Source: Ligula intestinalis (Eukaryota > Platyhelminthes > Cestoda > Diphyllobothriidea > Diphyllobothriidae). Taken from it: a DNA stretch of 64,000 nucleotides. A program made the position numbers and the translations under genes. Of this stretch, positions 24,880 through 36,378 are shown piece after piece (the first letter of the stretch is position 1; every line of letters begins with the position of its first letter). The notes below the pieces were generated by a model that was not told the origin of the DNA, searched no databases, and saw only the letters and a list, made by a program, of their open reading frames with translations. Location of the stretch: contig JAYGXS010000004.1 of assembly GCA_036362985.1 (NCBI GenBank), positions 23,907,064 to 23,971,063 on the forward strand, given 5' to 3'.

Positions 24880-25440
24880 GGAGGCCCACTCTGGGGACCC
24901 TGAAGTAGATTTCCTGATAGCCAATAGAAGTGGATATACGAGTTCCAGGAAGCAATTCAGATGAAGAAGATGTGATCACTGGAACAAGAGTTTTATTTTC
25001 CTGACGTTTCAGATTCCGTCGAGAGTCCTTAATCGTAAATCGTGGTAGGATAGTCCGAGCCACGCGCAGATGACATCTTCTGTTGATTTGCCGATAGTTA
25101 AACAACAATTACCTGACTTTTTTCCCAAAACATAGACTGACTGAATTGCTGACGGCAAAATATCGACAAGGATGAGGTGCCTGAGGGTTGGAATAAGTTG
25201 AGCGATAAAAAGAAATGCAGTGAGCTCCGTTACGCTTACCGTAATTAAGGCGACTTTTGCGTGCGGACTCGAATCCCTTTGGTGAGACATAACGCACAGA
25301 ACGAACACTGGGGGGTGATGGACGTCGCCGGCCCTTTTCATCGAAACTGACGAACCGCAATACTTTCTCCAGGCGTTGAATGATATCATGATTTGGAGAG
25401 GGCAAATTCTCCGTGCGTAGTCCAACTAGACGACCCACAA
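24880..25440 (-). mobile_element. PLE 3' end: pseudo-LTR with degenerate hammerhead, plus probable 3' UTR
   Basis: Read on the minus strand, 25026-24946 carries CTGAAACGTCAGG, then AATAAAACTCTTG, then CTTCTTCATCTGAATTGC. This is the terminal word order shared with 36313-36378, 13407-13644 and 29045-30690. The CTGATGA box of the hammerhead is lost here (CTCTCGACGG instead). The minus-strand sequence before it (25440-25027) is open in two overlapping frames but has no recognised PLE domain; it is probably the element's 3' untranslated part. Confidence 0.55.
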
Positions 25441-28400
25441 CGTTCTGGAAATTGTGCAGCTACAGTAGCAAAGTGAAGGGAGAGAAAAGTATACGATGAA
25501 AAATAAAACCGGATCGTGATAATCCAGGTGCATAAATCGTAGTCATGCTAGGGAAAAATACACAAACCAATGGTGAACGCATAAATTTCTGGCTTCATGA
25601 GTAGTTAAAAAGCAACACAGTTTACTGAAAGGAATTTCTTTACAACTAGGTGGAACGCGAGTCAACGAATAATGATGGGCAGTGGGGCTCCTATCCACGT
25701 CTTGGGTATTATAATCCCTGACCTACGAACCTCCTCCATGCTCACTTTTTAGGGGCTGTTTAAACTTTCGCTATTATACGAGTCGGATTACGCATAAGCT
25801 AAACCACAAAATAGACCAACTTCAATTCTTAGTTGTTTTTATGGGCATCATAGCTGGACATAGTTGGAGCCTGCCTCTAGCGTACCTTATAATCGATGGC
25901 ATTTCACAAAACACACTCTCGTAGAACTATTTTGAGACAAATGTATGTAATGAAGCACCCATGGCGAAATAGTTTTTAAAAGATGCGCAACTTGGTGCCC
26001 GAGAATCATTGCTCTAGTTGAATTGCACGAGAATAGGAGCCATCCCAGCAGTGTAGGTTATGCTCAGTTCAAGGAAAGATGCCATTTCCTGTTCTTTAAC
26101 TCCAAACATAAAGTGAATCTTTCCTCAAAACTTAATATCAGCCCAAAAACTATCCCCAAGCTTCACCCTAATCTATCTAAAGCTTGGCACAAGACCCCTA
26201 TATTAGGGCGTTGGCATTTCACATGCGTGACGATGGAAGACTTGGCCTCATATATTCTTAAGCAGATTTCCGGCACCTCGAATCTTCAAGGGGCCGTTCC
26301 TTTACTCTAGTTTACTTGGTGATTAGATATATGGTGTTAGCTTCACATTCGAAGCTTGTCACACGACTTTTGTGTCATACGTGAAAACCGACTTTGGCAT
26401 TTTATTACTAATTTTTAGCATTTGACCTATGGCTGACGCAATCCCTCTGTCTCTCCTTCGGCAACCTCGAATGACTTACAAGGTTAAGACAAGGGGTTTC
26501 CGTCACAGCCCTGCGAACAGATTCATATGAAAAGGTGAATATACAGGCTGTGCGTTTTGGCAGGCTCCAGTGCAGGTCGGAATCGAAAAACTCAAAAACC
26601 AACAGGCGGGAAATCTTGCGCGCACACAGATTAAAATTATCGGAGTGGCACTCAGTCCGTCCGAAAACAACTGTATTGGCTAACTTCCAGTCAGACCAAA
26701 ATTAGCTTCTGTGATGCCAAAGGTTATTTGCATTAAATTCCGCTTGGGTATAATACAGAGGAAGGTCTTAGTAATGAAAACAATAGACGGAAAACATGTT
26801 ATCGTGCCCTCCGAAATATTTACTCTCGCCTCAAAAAGCACTATACATAAAGTTTGATTCAAAGTTGTCCCCTTCGACCGAAAAGCGCTGTCTAAGAAAC
26901 TGAACCGTCGTCCCAGTCAAAAAGATCGGGACCGCATACCACTGATTCTCGACATACGAGCACACAGCTTTCCCTCCTGAGAGCTGTGACTAGCAACAAT
27001 TGAAGCCATCCATCTAAGAGGGTGGATTACGTGTTGCGCTGGGATAGCGCATACAAGCAGGTAATGTAATATTTAGTTAACAATCTATGGCGAACCGTGA
27101 AGAATGAGAACGAATTTCTTGTTTCAATATTTGCTGGTAGTTGGATGAATCAGGCCTTGCCTATTATCCCGTAAACTAAGCAGATTTTCTATAATTCTGA
27201 ATTTTGTATTCCCGACAATGCACACTGTTGCTCTAAACAATTTTGCTCCTACGGATTGGGAATGCATTATTCACATATTTCACATGTCTGCAAAGTAGAC
27301 ACAATAGCAGGGTTGATGTGCAGCTTGCAATTACGAGCATGAGGCGGTGCAACAAGTGTAGTCTCTGTTTTGTTATTTTCCCTAGCCGTGCCACTTAGTG
27401 CCACTTATGGAGCACATTAAAACAAAAGCGGCAGAAAAAGTAGCAAGCTCTGATGACTTCCGCTAAGTTTTGAACATTCCGAGCGTTGTAAAAGTAGCTA
27501 GGGCTTTCAAGTCGTCACTCGGCAACAATGCTTCCTCTCAAAGTTGAAATATGGCTTCCGTGCGTTCTCGTCCGGCCGGGGCAATTATCCGAAATTTCGT
27601 AATGGTTAAGGACGGGTGCAAAGGGGTGCGAGGCAATATGTCGGAACAGGAAAAAATCCCCTCGCGCACACAGAAGCCAGTTGCGTAGGCGGAAGGTGCT
27701 TGCTGCCAATTTGACTAGTAGAAGCTACTGCAGGGACTTATGAAAGTGTTTCGTACTTCAGAGAGACTTACCTTGCTTCCCATGGACACCTTGTGTGCAT
27801 TAGGCGGACAGAACTAAAGGTTCTGGGGATTTTGAACGTGTTCAGAAACAGAAGCCTGCTTCATAGCAGCGAGCGAAAAGTTATCTAAAGTGGCAACCGG
27901 TTTTATTGTTTTCAGTAGTGGAATTCGTTTTGCTGAGAATAACATATCTGACGCTTTGCATATGCGAAGAACTGAACCAGGCATATCCTTATTTTTTGGC
28001 CCGTCGCGTCATCTTGGAAGGATAACTGGGAAAAGCCTATCCTGTTCATCAGTAATCACATCTCACAATTGATTCAGTTGAACCATTGGATTTTACACTT
28101 CTTCAAGATATCTATTTATGGCATGAAATGCTTTAATGTATTTGTTTGTCCTAACTATGCCCGAAGCTGTTCTCAGTCTGCCTTCGATACCATTCAGCGA
28201 ACCACTTCTGCCAGATCTCCTGGCCGATCACCGAAGTAAGCTTTTCTTCTGGTTCAGCTGCACCCAATTTGTAAATTGATATGTGGTAGGTGATATGGCG
28301 CATACCTCCGATGCGAGTGTCCTAAGTACTATGCAACACGTCAAATTCAGTTCCATGCGAGAACAGTACATGCGCAAAGGCCGTAGTTTTATTATAATGG

Positions 28401-29044
28401 TCTCAGTGGCACACGCACTGAGCTTCCGTCAAGTAAGGATATTTAAAGCACACAGATCCTACGCGCAAGCGACCGGGGCTCCTATCATGCGATTATGGAG
28501 GCCACTAAAATTGATCGGGTTCACCTTCGGACAGTATCCACAGAAGAAGGACAGGCACTTGCTAACAAACTTGGCGTAAGTATAATGTGTCTCAAAGCCA
28601 TTATTTGCTCCCTCACTCCGGAGCGCTCTCGGACGCATCTCACCAGCAGACCTTTTATAGAGGAGTCACTGGTGTGGAGAAGGATTGTCTGCTTTCTTCG
28701 TTTTATGGCTCCGCATTTTTTCTTCTGAGAACTGTCTGGTCCACCATCTCTATTGGCAATGAATTGTTACAGTCTGGTAATAAATGTATATGGGGAACTT
28801 GATTCAAACCCACGAGTCAGAAAACTCCATTAATTCTGCGAGCCCGTTGTTTGGATTTCATTATGTACTAAAAAGCCGACTGGTGATCTCAGAGTCAGGT
28901 TGAATTTGTTCCTTAACATGACCTCTGGCACCCTCATTCGTGTGGGATGTGAACCACACAATTCCTTTTGTGTGAAGTCCTGGCACTTGTGTTCGGGGGT
29001 CAGGTCGTGTACGTAGTAAGTGAAGATGGGGTCAATAGCTATGC
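25441..29044. other. Non-coding region
   Basis: In 3.6 kb no gene, splice-bounded exon or shared repeat was recognised. Open frames up to 98 codons (28283-28579) overlap one another on the same strand without domain content. Confidence 0.4.
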
Positions 29045-29350
29045 CAAGGTGAAGAAGCAGATGCGATACCTGAAACAAGAACTTTATTCGCCTGAAATTC
29101 CAGATTCCATCATGGGTCCATCTTCAGAGACAAAGCCAAAAACGGGTAATGCGTACACAGAGAGCTGTAGCATTTATAGGGTACAGTCACTATGATACTT
29201 AACACTTATGACAATTAACGAATCCCCTATCGAGGACAATGCCCACTTGTGTGCTAATTGCTTGATGGTCGGCGTGTCGGCTGTAACCTGCTAATCCTTC
29301 GTCACACGTGAGGTAATAAGGCGTGATAATTGCTCGGTCATCTGGCTCCC

Positions 29351-29926
29351 CGCAACAGTAGCTTATGTAGCCCCACAAATTAATCCCTAAAACCTGCATG
29401 TTTTCCTACGAAAACGGTGGTTATCGGGTTTTATGGGCGGGAAATAAGGACACGCTGAGGAATATACTTAAATAAATGCTCAATGCATTTTTATTTCACT
29501 GTATTTAGAAGTGTTGTTGATTTATATCTGCAGATTTTCCTAGTCTGTATTATCATTTAACTTATTGCGGAAAAACCGGATTATCAGATTGCAGGTTTCC
29601 TGAATTTCCCGAAAAATTGAAATGGTGATTAAGAGGTCGTCTACTTCAACTTACCTGCGGTCTAACTTACCGTTCTGGAGTTAGATTAGTATAATCCGCC
29701 GAACGAAGCGCCGCGCACACCTTCAATTTGCATGTGGAACAACCTGCTCTCAGCGGCCACCGGAAGCAACCTCGACTAAATTTTTTCACGTTACACTTTC
29801 TTCTAAACATTTTCGTCTCTGCCTGTCCTATTTCCTCACCCTGCAAAACTCTATGACCACCGTTTTTGCAGAACAAAATACTGGGACTAGGGGTGTATGA
29901 GTGGGGCTACATAAGCTACTTTTGGC
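29351..29926. mobile_element. MITE with 8-bp target duplication, copy 1 (576 bp)
   Basis: Perfect duplication TGGCTCCC at 29343-29350 and 29927-29934. The ends are CGCAACAGTAGCTTATGTAG and the inverse GTAGCTTATGTAGCCCCAC, and the element is largely palindromic (AAACGGTGGT words in both halves). No coding capacity. An 8-bp duplication fits a hAT-mobilised non-autonomous element. Same family as 31987-32551. Confidence 0.85.
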
Positions 29927-30225
29927 TGGCTCCCTGTCGCTGACGTTAGACGACGTGATGGTCAGTGTGTTCTTCCGAATGGCGACTTGATTTGACCAAC
30001 TTTGACCTCAGCACCGCAGATGGATTGGGCAGGACGCTGCACTTGTCTGTAGACGGGTTCACTGGCCCCCAGTCTATGACAACTGCAAAGTCCTGCACAA
30101 TCAATCTGCGGTACTGAGGCTAAATTTGGCCAAAGCCAGTCGCCATTTGGGTAACACACAGGACACCGCGTCGTCTAACGCCAGCGACAGGAGGCCAGAT
30201 GACCGAGCAATTATCACGCCTAATA

Positions 30226-30412
30226 CACTGGAGTCCGGTTAATGTGGACACCTTTGTTCCAGGCCAACTGTCCATATTAACCGGTTGTCCACATTAACCG
30301 TGTCCACATTAACCGGACTCCACTGTACTATGGAGAAATTCCGTTCCTGGCCAACTGTCCACATTAAGCGGTTGTCCACATTAACCGTGTCCAAATTAAC
30401 CGGACTCCACTG
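30226..30412. mobile_element. Small TA-flanked MITE with partial internal duplication
   Basis: The left end is CACTGGAGTCCGGTTAATG and the right end is its inverse, flanked by TA. The first complete unit is 30226-30325 (100 bp). It is followed by a second 3' part (30326-30412) repeating GGCCAACTGTCCA, GGTTGTCCACATTAACCG and ACCGGACTCCACTG. Almost all of it is copies of TCCACATTAACCG in either orientation. Confidence 0.75.
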
Positions 30413-30690
30413 TACCATCATGTGTGCATAAAGAATCAGCAGGTTACGGCCCGCACGCCAACCATCAAACCATAAGCGCACAAGCGGGCAATTAACCTAA
30501 ATAGGGGAGTCGTTAATTGCCCTAAGAGTGCAGTAGCATAGTGACTGTACCCTATAACTGCTACAACTCTCTGTGTATGAATTAACCGTTTCTGCTTTTG
30601 TTTCTGATGATGGCTCCGCAATGGAATCTGGAGCGACAGGCGAAGAAAGTTCTTGTTCCAACAGTTACATCTACTTCTTCTGAAGGACTT

Positions 30691-31986
30691 TATACTGACA
30701 GCCCACGTCCCAGCCTTTCCAGGGTTCACTACGGTCTCAGAGTTCTACGCGCAATGCACTTCTCTTCTTGTCTTATGCTGCTATCTTAGGTTTGGTCTAA
30801 TGACTGTAGCGCTCGTTAGGCACTCTCGCCGTTTAAACGCAATGACCCTCGTGGTTTTGTCACGAGCCCACAGGTATTCGGTTGGAAGGGCAAGGCAGAG
30901 CCCGTTCACCAGCGTGTCAGGATAATATGTTTGGAAGGCGGAAAAACGCTCTTTGGAACCACTATTTTATTAACCCGACGTTTCGAATTCTCACGCAAGC
31001 TCATTGTTAAGGAATAAAATAACGTACAGCTCACTATGTATTTAGCTCAAATCCGCCGGGAATGACCTTCGGCTCTGCTATCGATTGGTTTCGCGTTCCA
31101 TTAATCAAACTTCGGCTGGTGTCAATAGAGTAATGACTGCTACCGGAACTCTCCACCAGAGACAAACAGTTGCTCCCCAACAGAAAGGCGGATAGCCGGC
31201 TTTAATATGGACATTGAATCAGGTGCAGTCCTGGTGTTAAACCTCAGGTCAAAACCCTAACTGCGGCTGTTAAAACAGTCTAACATTAAGTGTATTTCGT
31301 AGCGGACGTGTGAAGGACATTCTCGTTGTAGATGACGGACCCGAGACATGGTAAATTAGGGTTCAACATCATGGGCTCCACAAGGTAACGATTAAACGCA
31401 AGCGAGAAAATAAGCTGGCCTTAGGGAAGTTGTCAGGCCTACATGAAAAAAATGCCTGTGTATTAAAAAACCGGTCTCCTAAACGCGCTGTTGTGCAAGT
31501 GTGGGCAAGGCTTACTTGTATGGCCACCTAAACAGCACGTGGGAATAGGAACGCCCGCTTTAGTAAGGAAGAACACCCTGTGCATAATTTCCGGAGGGCT
31601 AAATGTGCCCTTTTTTCATACATACCATTAAACCTATGCTTAGCCCAAATCGTAACAATTATCTTAACTCTACCCCCACTCTGAACTCTAACTATGCAGT
31701 CAACACTAACTCTCATAATCATAAATGTAACCCTCCTTTCCCTGGAGCTCGACGCAAATTCCCCTGTTTTCGTGTCCTGTTTAGATGACTAGGGATGTAA
31801 GACACCCCTACCCAAATAAGCTGAGATATAATCGAGGTCAGAATAGCTCATGATACGCGTCCACGTGAATCAGTGGCTACTGCCGTGCATTCTTGTGGCA
31901 CGCCACACCAGCCACTGCACCCAGTTCCATCGCCAGCTGGTGGGCGAGCTCAGACAATCTACTGGTGCATGCGAGTAGGAGAAAAG
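30691..31986. other. Non-coding region with PLE end fragment
   Basis: A further PLE terminal fragment reads TTATTAACCCGACGTTTCGA at about 30966-30990, with no CTGATGA partner. A C-rich, TAACTC/TAACCC-like patch lies at 31640-31735. Nothing else recognised. Confidence 0.4.
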
Positions 31987-32551
31987 CGCAACAGTAGCTT
32001 ATGTAGGCCCACTCATATACCACAAGTCCCAGCATTTTGTCCTGCAGAAACGGTATTTATAGAGTTTTGAGGGGTGGGGAAATAGGATAGGCAGAGAAGG
32101 AGTGTAAAGTGACAATAATATGTAGTCAAAGCTGCTTTCCGTGGCCGCTAGGAGTAAGTTGTTCCGCATGTATATTGAAGGTGTGTGCGGCGCTTTGTGC
32201 CGCGGGCTATACCAATCTAACTCCAGAACAGTAAGTTGAACCTCAGGTAAGTTGAAGTAGACGACTCTTTTAACCACCAGTGCAATTTTTCGGGGAATTC
32301 AAGACACCTGCAATTTGATAATCGGGTTTTTCTGCAATAGGTTAAACGATAATACTGATCAGGAAAATCTACGGCTATAAAGCAACAACACTTCTAAAAA
32401 CAATTATACAAAAATGCACATAGCAGTTATTAATGGATATTCCACTGCGTGTCCTAATTCCCCACCCATAGAACCCTATAACCACCATTTTCGTAGGAAA
32501 ACATGCAGGAAGTAGGGATTAATGAGTAGGCCTACCTAAGCTACTGTTACC
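31987..32551. mobile_element. MITE with 8-bp target duplication, copy 2 (565 bp)
   Basis: Perfect duplication GAGAAAAG at 31979-31986 and 32552-32559. The ends CGCAACAGTAGCTTATGTAG and the inverse of GGTAACAGTAGCTTAGGTAG match copy 1 at 29351-29926. The internal part is non-coding and partly palindromic. Confidence 0.87.
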
Positions 32552-32559
32552 GAGAAAAG

Positions 32560-35500
32560 GAAGTGTGACTGACAGTGGAGTATCTGTCCTCGTGTCAAAT
32601 CAACGCATTCTTCACTGATAACTCTCGCTGGGACGATAACTTTACTCACCCGAAGCTTCGGATTTCAGCTCAAACCCGTCCCCGGAGCACATTCCTCATT
32701 ATAATATATCAGACGCATTTCAGCCTATCAAAACGCGGTATGGAAGGTTGCAGCCTGACGGGATAACTTGTTCCTTCTCAGGACTCAGATTCAGGCTGCA
32801 GATAACTCTCAGCCCTTAGTTTTATCAATCACTGCCCCCTCTCCGATCGTCTGGACATTGTATTGCTATCGAAACAGGGGATGAAGGAACAGATATTGCA
32901 GTAGGTGTTGTGCGCACAATTCAGTTGACACTCGTTGGACGTTATTACTAGTGATGACGGAACTCTCATATCGGAAAAGCAATTTGCACGGGAAGTAAGT
33001 GCGCCTTGCGACCTTCTCCACTTCAGAGGAAAATGAACTTGTGGCCCTGAAACGCGCCACGTGGTCGATGTAGTGAACCACTAGGTGAGAACATCAGACC
33101 TTATTGAAGATGCGCACGCATAAAAAATGCCACACAGGACGCTGTGGTAGCACGCCTAAGCGCGGGTTACCGCCACGCCACCTACTTTTGTCCTCTCACG
33201 TCTCCAATCTTATTGACTCAGTCATGACGCCCAGTCCGGCGGGAGAGGATTAGAGAGGGTGTTAAATGCTGAGTGAGTCTACTACCACTATAAACTAAAT
33301 CACGCGCAAGTAATTGTCCCTACACTCCGCAAACTGTGTGCTACATGTTTGGCAACGACGCTTGAACTGCCATTTAGGCTCGTTCTTAAAATGCGCATCA
33401 CTGAACGTATTAAGTACCAGATGAGTTCCTCCCTCAAAATCCTCCTTTAGAACACCGCGCTAATAAAAAGAGTTCTCTCACATAGGGAGGCGAGAAGAAC
33501 AGAACTCTCAAATCAAAAGACGTCTACGAGTATTTTCCGCTAGGCATGGCATTCTGACTGTAATATAGCTATGGCTGCGTGGAGCGATGCTCGAACAGAT
33601 ACAACAGCAGACATTGACCCTTTAGGTTCTGCGGCAATCAAATCTGTTATATCTCTTAAGGATGGCTTGCATACACAGAACATCTCTGAGTGTCTTTAAG
33701 AATTTACATCGTTTTGACTAGGCTAATAAATTGAAGCACGCTAATTACTCAGCCAAGCTCGGAAAACAAGGTGCCAAGATTCCACACAGCAGGCATTTGA
33801 CACAGATCATACTTCTGGAGGGGTCTGGGAAATAAGGATAGGAATGACCCATATCTAGTCTCACATTTCCTATGTGCTTTTTCTTTTTGACTCAGATTTT
33901 CATCTCGCACGCTTTACTTAGGTCCTTCTGCACAGATGACTATGACTCCAGGCACCTTACCATTTGGCATTTTCAATTTTTTCTACAATCTCGCTCAAGG
34001 AGTATGCGTCCTTTCTTCTAGACAGCTTGCTTGCGTACTTTACCAAAATTCTCTGCCCTTGATTAGGCAACAGAGTTGGCCTGTTCTGGGTTGTTTAAAA
34101 TACTCTGAGCGGTTTGTCGACAGATCGCTGACGACAGCATTGAATTCCATTTTTTCTAATTTCCCCGTGGTTGTCCATTTTGACACTGCTCAAATCCATT
34201 GCCAATCTTTTGTATAGTCTTGACGGACATCAGGAATAAATGAAAAAGTCGGAAAAAACAGCGAAGAGTCGAATGACCTTCCCCGACTTCTTCTTCTTCA
34301 GCGTTAACAACCCTTATGCCAACATAATCACGGTCCACAGTCTGTGGGCTACGACCAGCAAAATTAAAATTTACCTGCAATTATCCTTCCTCAGTCTGAT
34401 CTGATCTACGAAGTGGATGAGGGTGGCTTAGTTGATCCACTAAGCAAGACAGGAGAGGAGAAATCTCCCGCAATACATGTGGCCTTACACAAAACTGCAG
34501 AGAAATTAGGTTGCATTTTAAGGTCACAGTTAGGTTTAAAGCTATGGGGATGTTGGGGTTAACTTTAATGTTAAATCTAATGTTAATGTTTGCGCTATGG
34601 TTACGGTTAAGCACAAGGCTACGGTTTAGCTTTATTTTAGGGCTGGCGTTATTTCTAAGACAGAATAGTATTTTTCCCTTTCATCATTATGAGCAAAGCC
34701 CCTTTATAACTTGCGTGGAACGTTCCGGTTAGCATGATCCGTTTAGGGGGCTATATAAGCTGTCATTACCAAGGAGCGGTCCGTCTACTTCTTAAGCAAC
34801 ACACTGTGTGGGCATAACAGTATCCTCCTCTAATACCTCTTCTGCCGCATTTTCCGCGCGCTCGCCTTAACCACTTACCCCATGCCGACTGGAACTGCAT
34901 GTTTTCTTCCCCTTGACTGGTGAACATTTACACGCCCGTCGTCTCGGCCCAGCCAAACCTCATGCTGGTGTGGCATCGTCCGCTCTTCACCTACCTCGCA
35001 GCTGAGTGACTCAGCGTAGGGGAGGGGTGGAACATGTTACCTCGTGTCGACGCCATGCCAGCGACCTCCCATATCCCATTTTCGCGCTCGGAGCACGAAG
35101 AGAACATCAATCTCGGGCCAACACACAGACACATGCACGCACGTCTGACCGTGTTAGCCTGACGCACCGGGGTCGTCTACATAATGCGCGATGATTTGCC
35201 GTGTTCACGACCTCTGCCGACGCCGCTCGGTGTGCAGGTTAGACGCGCAACGACCTACCTGCCACGGCTTGCGTTTTGGCCCCTCGGCACGGTGGAAACG
35301 AGAGAAAGTGAGGCACATCTCGAACAAACTGCCCCTATGACCCGTGTTTTCTAGACATAGTCAACAGTTGTGGTTGTATGTTTGCAGCGATTTCATTGGT
35401 GAAGTAGTGGATGGAAAGCTACCATTCTATCGACACCTGCATCATCCATTCACAGAAAGCAGACGTGCAGTGTCCAGTCGTTAAGGCGATCGCAAATTTA

Positions 35501-36159
35501 TTGCTCCCCTTCTTTAGAGGAAGCAGCCTAGCCTCTTATGTGTTGATATTTATTTCTCGAACTGAAAGTCCCGCCCGGTGTCCATGCAAGTGCCGGTGTT
35601 ATTTGCTTCGCTCGATTCAAATTTGGAAATAAAAGCGTTCACAAGTATTCAAATTTAACAACCGCAACATGCCCACTTTGCCAATACTGACGAAGTAGAT
35701 GCATACACCAGAGTACCGTTAAATACAGACAGGCTATGCAACAGGGGGTTTCTGACCATTAAACTGTAAAATAATCAACTCACATAGTTAGAGAACACTT
35801 CATTGTTATAAGACACACGTAGTGTGACGGTATTTTAGGTGACTTGGTAAGCTCTGACAGCGAAACGAAAGTCCCAGCTTAACAATCTTCTAGGCTATGT
35901 ATCAGATATTTCAAGCCTGATGAGTAAAGGAGTAAATGAAAATGTCATTGCATATAATGCGTTTATGCTCATCCGGCGTTTGCCTACACGTAAGGGAAGA
36001 TTTTCTGAATGGTGGAATTTGAAACCCCTTGCAGTAAGTTACTGTTGAAGTCGATTATTTGTTCGACCTCTGCGCAAATATTTATTACACTGCTGATATT
36101 CATGGAATTTTATGCAGCGTTTTAACTGAACATTATAAGGTGCTGTCTGCTTATAGTAA
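32560..36159. other. Non-coding region
   Basis: A weak PLE-end-like word (ACTCACCCGAAGCTTCGGAT) lies near 32643. A GTTAGG/GGTTAA-biased telomere-like patch lies at 34505-34640. A GC-rich stretch at 34900-35300 has short open frames only. No exon was supported. Confidence 0.4.
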
Positions 36160-36378
36160 TCAAATTGTTAGGGCGTTGGAGTTCCTTCTAACGAACAGGT
36201 AGCGAGTTTGAGCCTCGGGGGTTGCAAAAGTTGGGGTTGCGTATGGTCGGTTGGCGACAGCTAATAAGTCAAAAATGGCCATTCCAGCTTCCTTTCCTTT
36301 GCCAATATAATTAAATATGCGAGTTCCATGAAGCAGTTCAGATGAAGAAGGAGCGATCATTGGAGTTTATGCTGCGTC
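36160..36378 (+). mobile_element. SINE-like copy joined to a PLE end
   Basis: Bases 36204-36285 align end to end with 45195-45276 without gaps, sharing a tRNA B-box-like GAGTTTGAGCCTC / GAGTTCAAATCTC and the body AAAATGGCCATTCC / GAAATGGCCATTCC. Immediately after the body, 36313-36378 matches PLE terminal sequence (GAGTTCCATGAAGCAGTTC then AGATGAAGAAG), as at 24936-24970. The tRNA-like head is more decayed than in the 45-kb copy. Confidence 0.6.

Larger units (their letters stand above)
29045..30690. mobile_element. PLE-derived palindrome with two nested MITEs
   Basis: The two halves are inverse copies centred near 30057. The outer arms pair 29045-29350 with about 30413-30690; the inner arms pair 29935-30050 with about 30064-30225. 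Shared words include AACAAGAACTTT, ATAGGGTACAGTCACTATG, GTAACCTGCT, GTGATAATTGCTCGGTCAT and GTTAGACGACG. The outer ends are PLE pseudo-LTR sequence: the right end reads CTGATGATGGCTCC on the plus strand, a hammerhead box, but its GAAACGTC is changed to GAGCGACAG. A 576-bp MITE interrupts the left half and a 187-bp MITE-like insertion the right half; removing both restores continuous pairing. Confidence 0.8.

Noticed and set aside
25009..25438. Two long overlapping minus-strand frames as a PLE protein
   Set aside because: Neither shows RT or GIY-YIG motifs; one runs through the pseudo-LTR itself.
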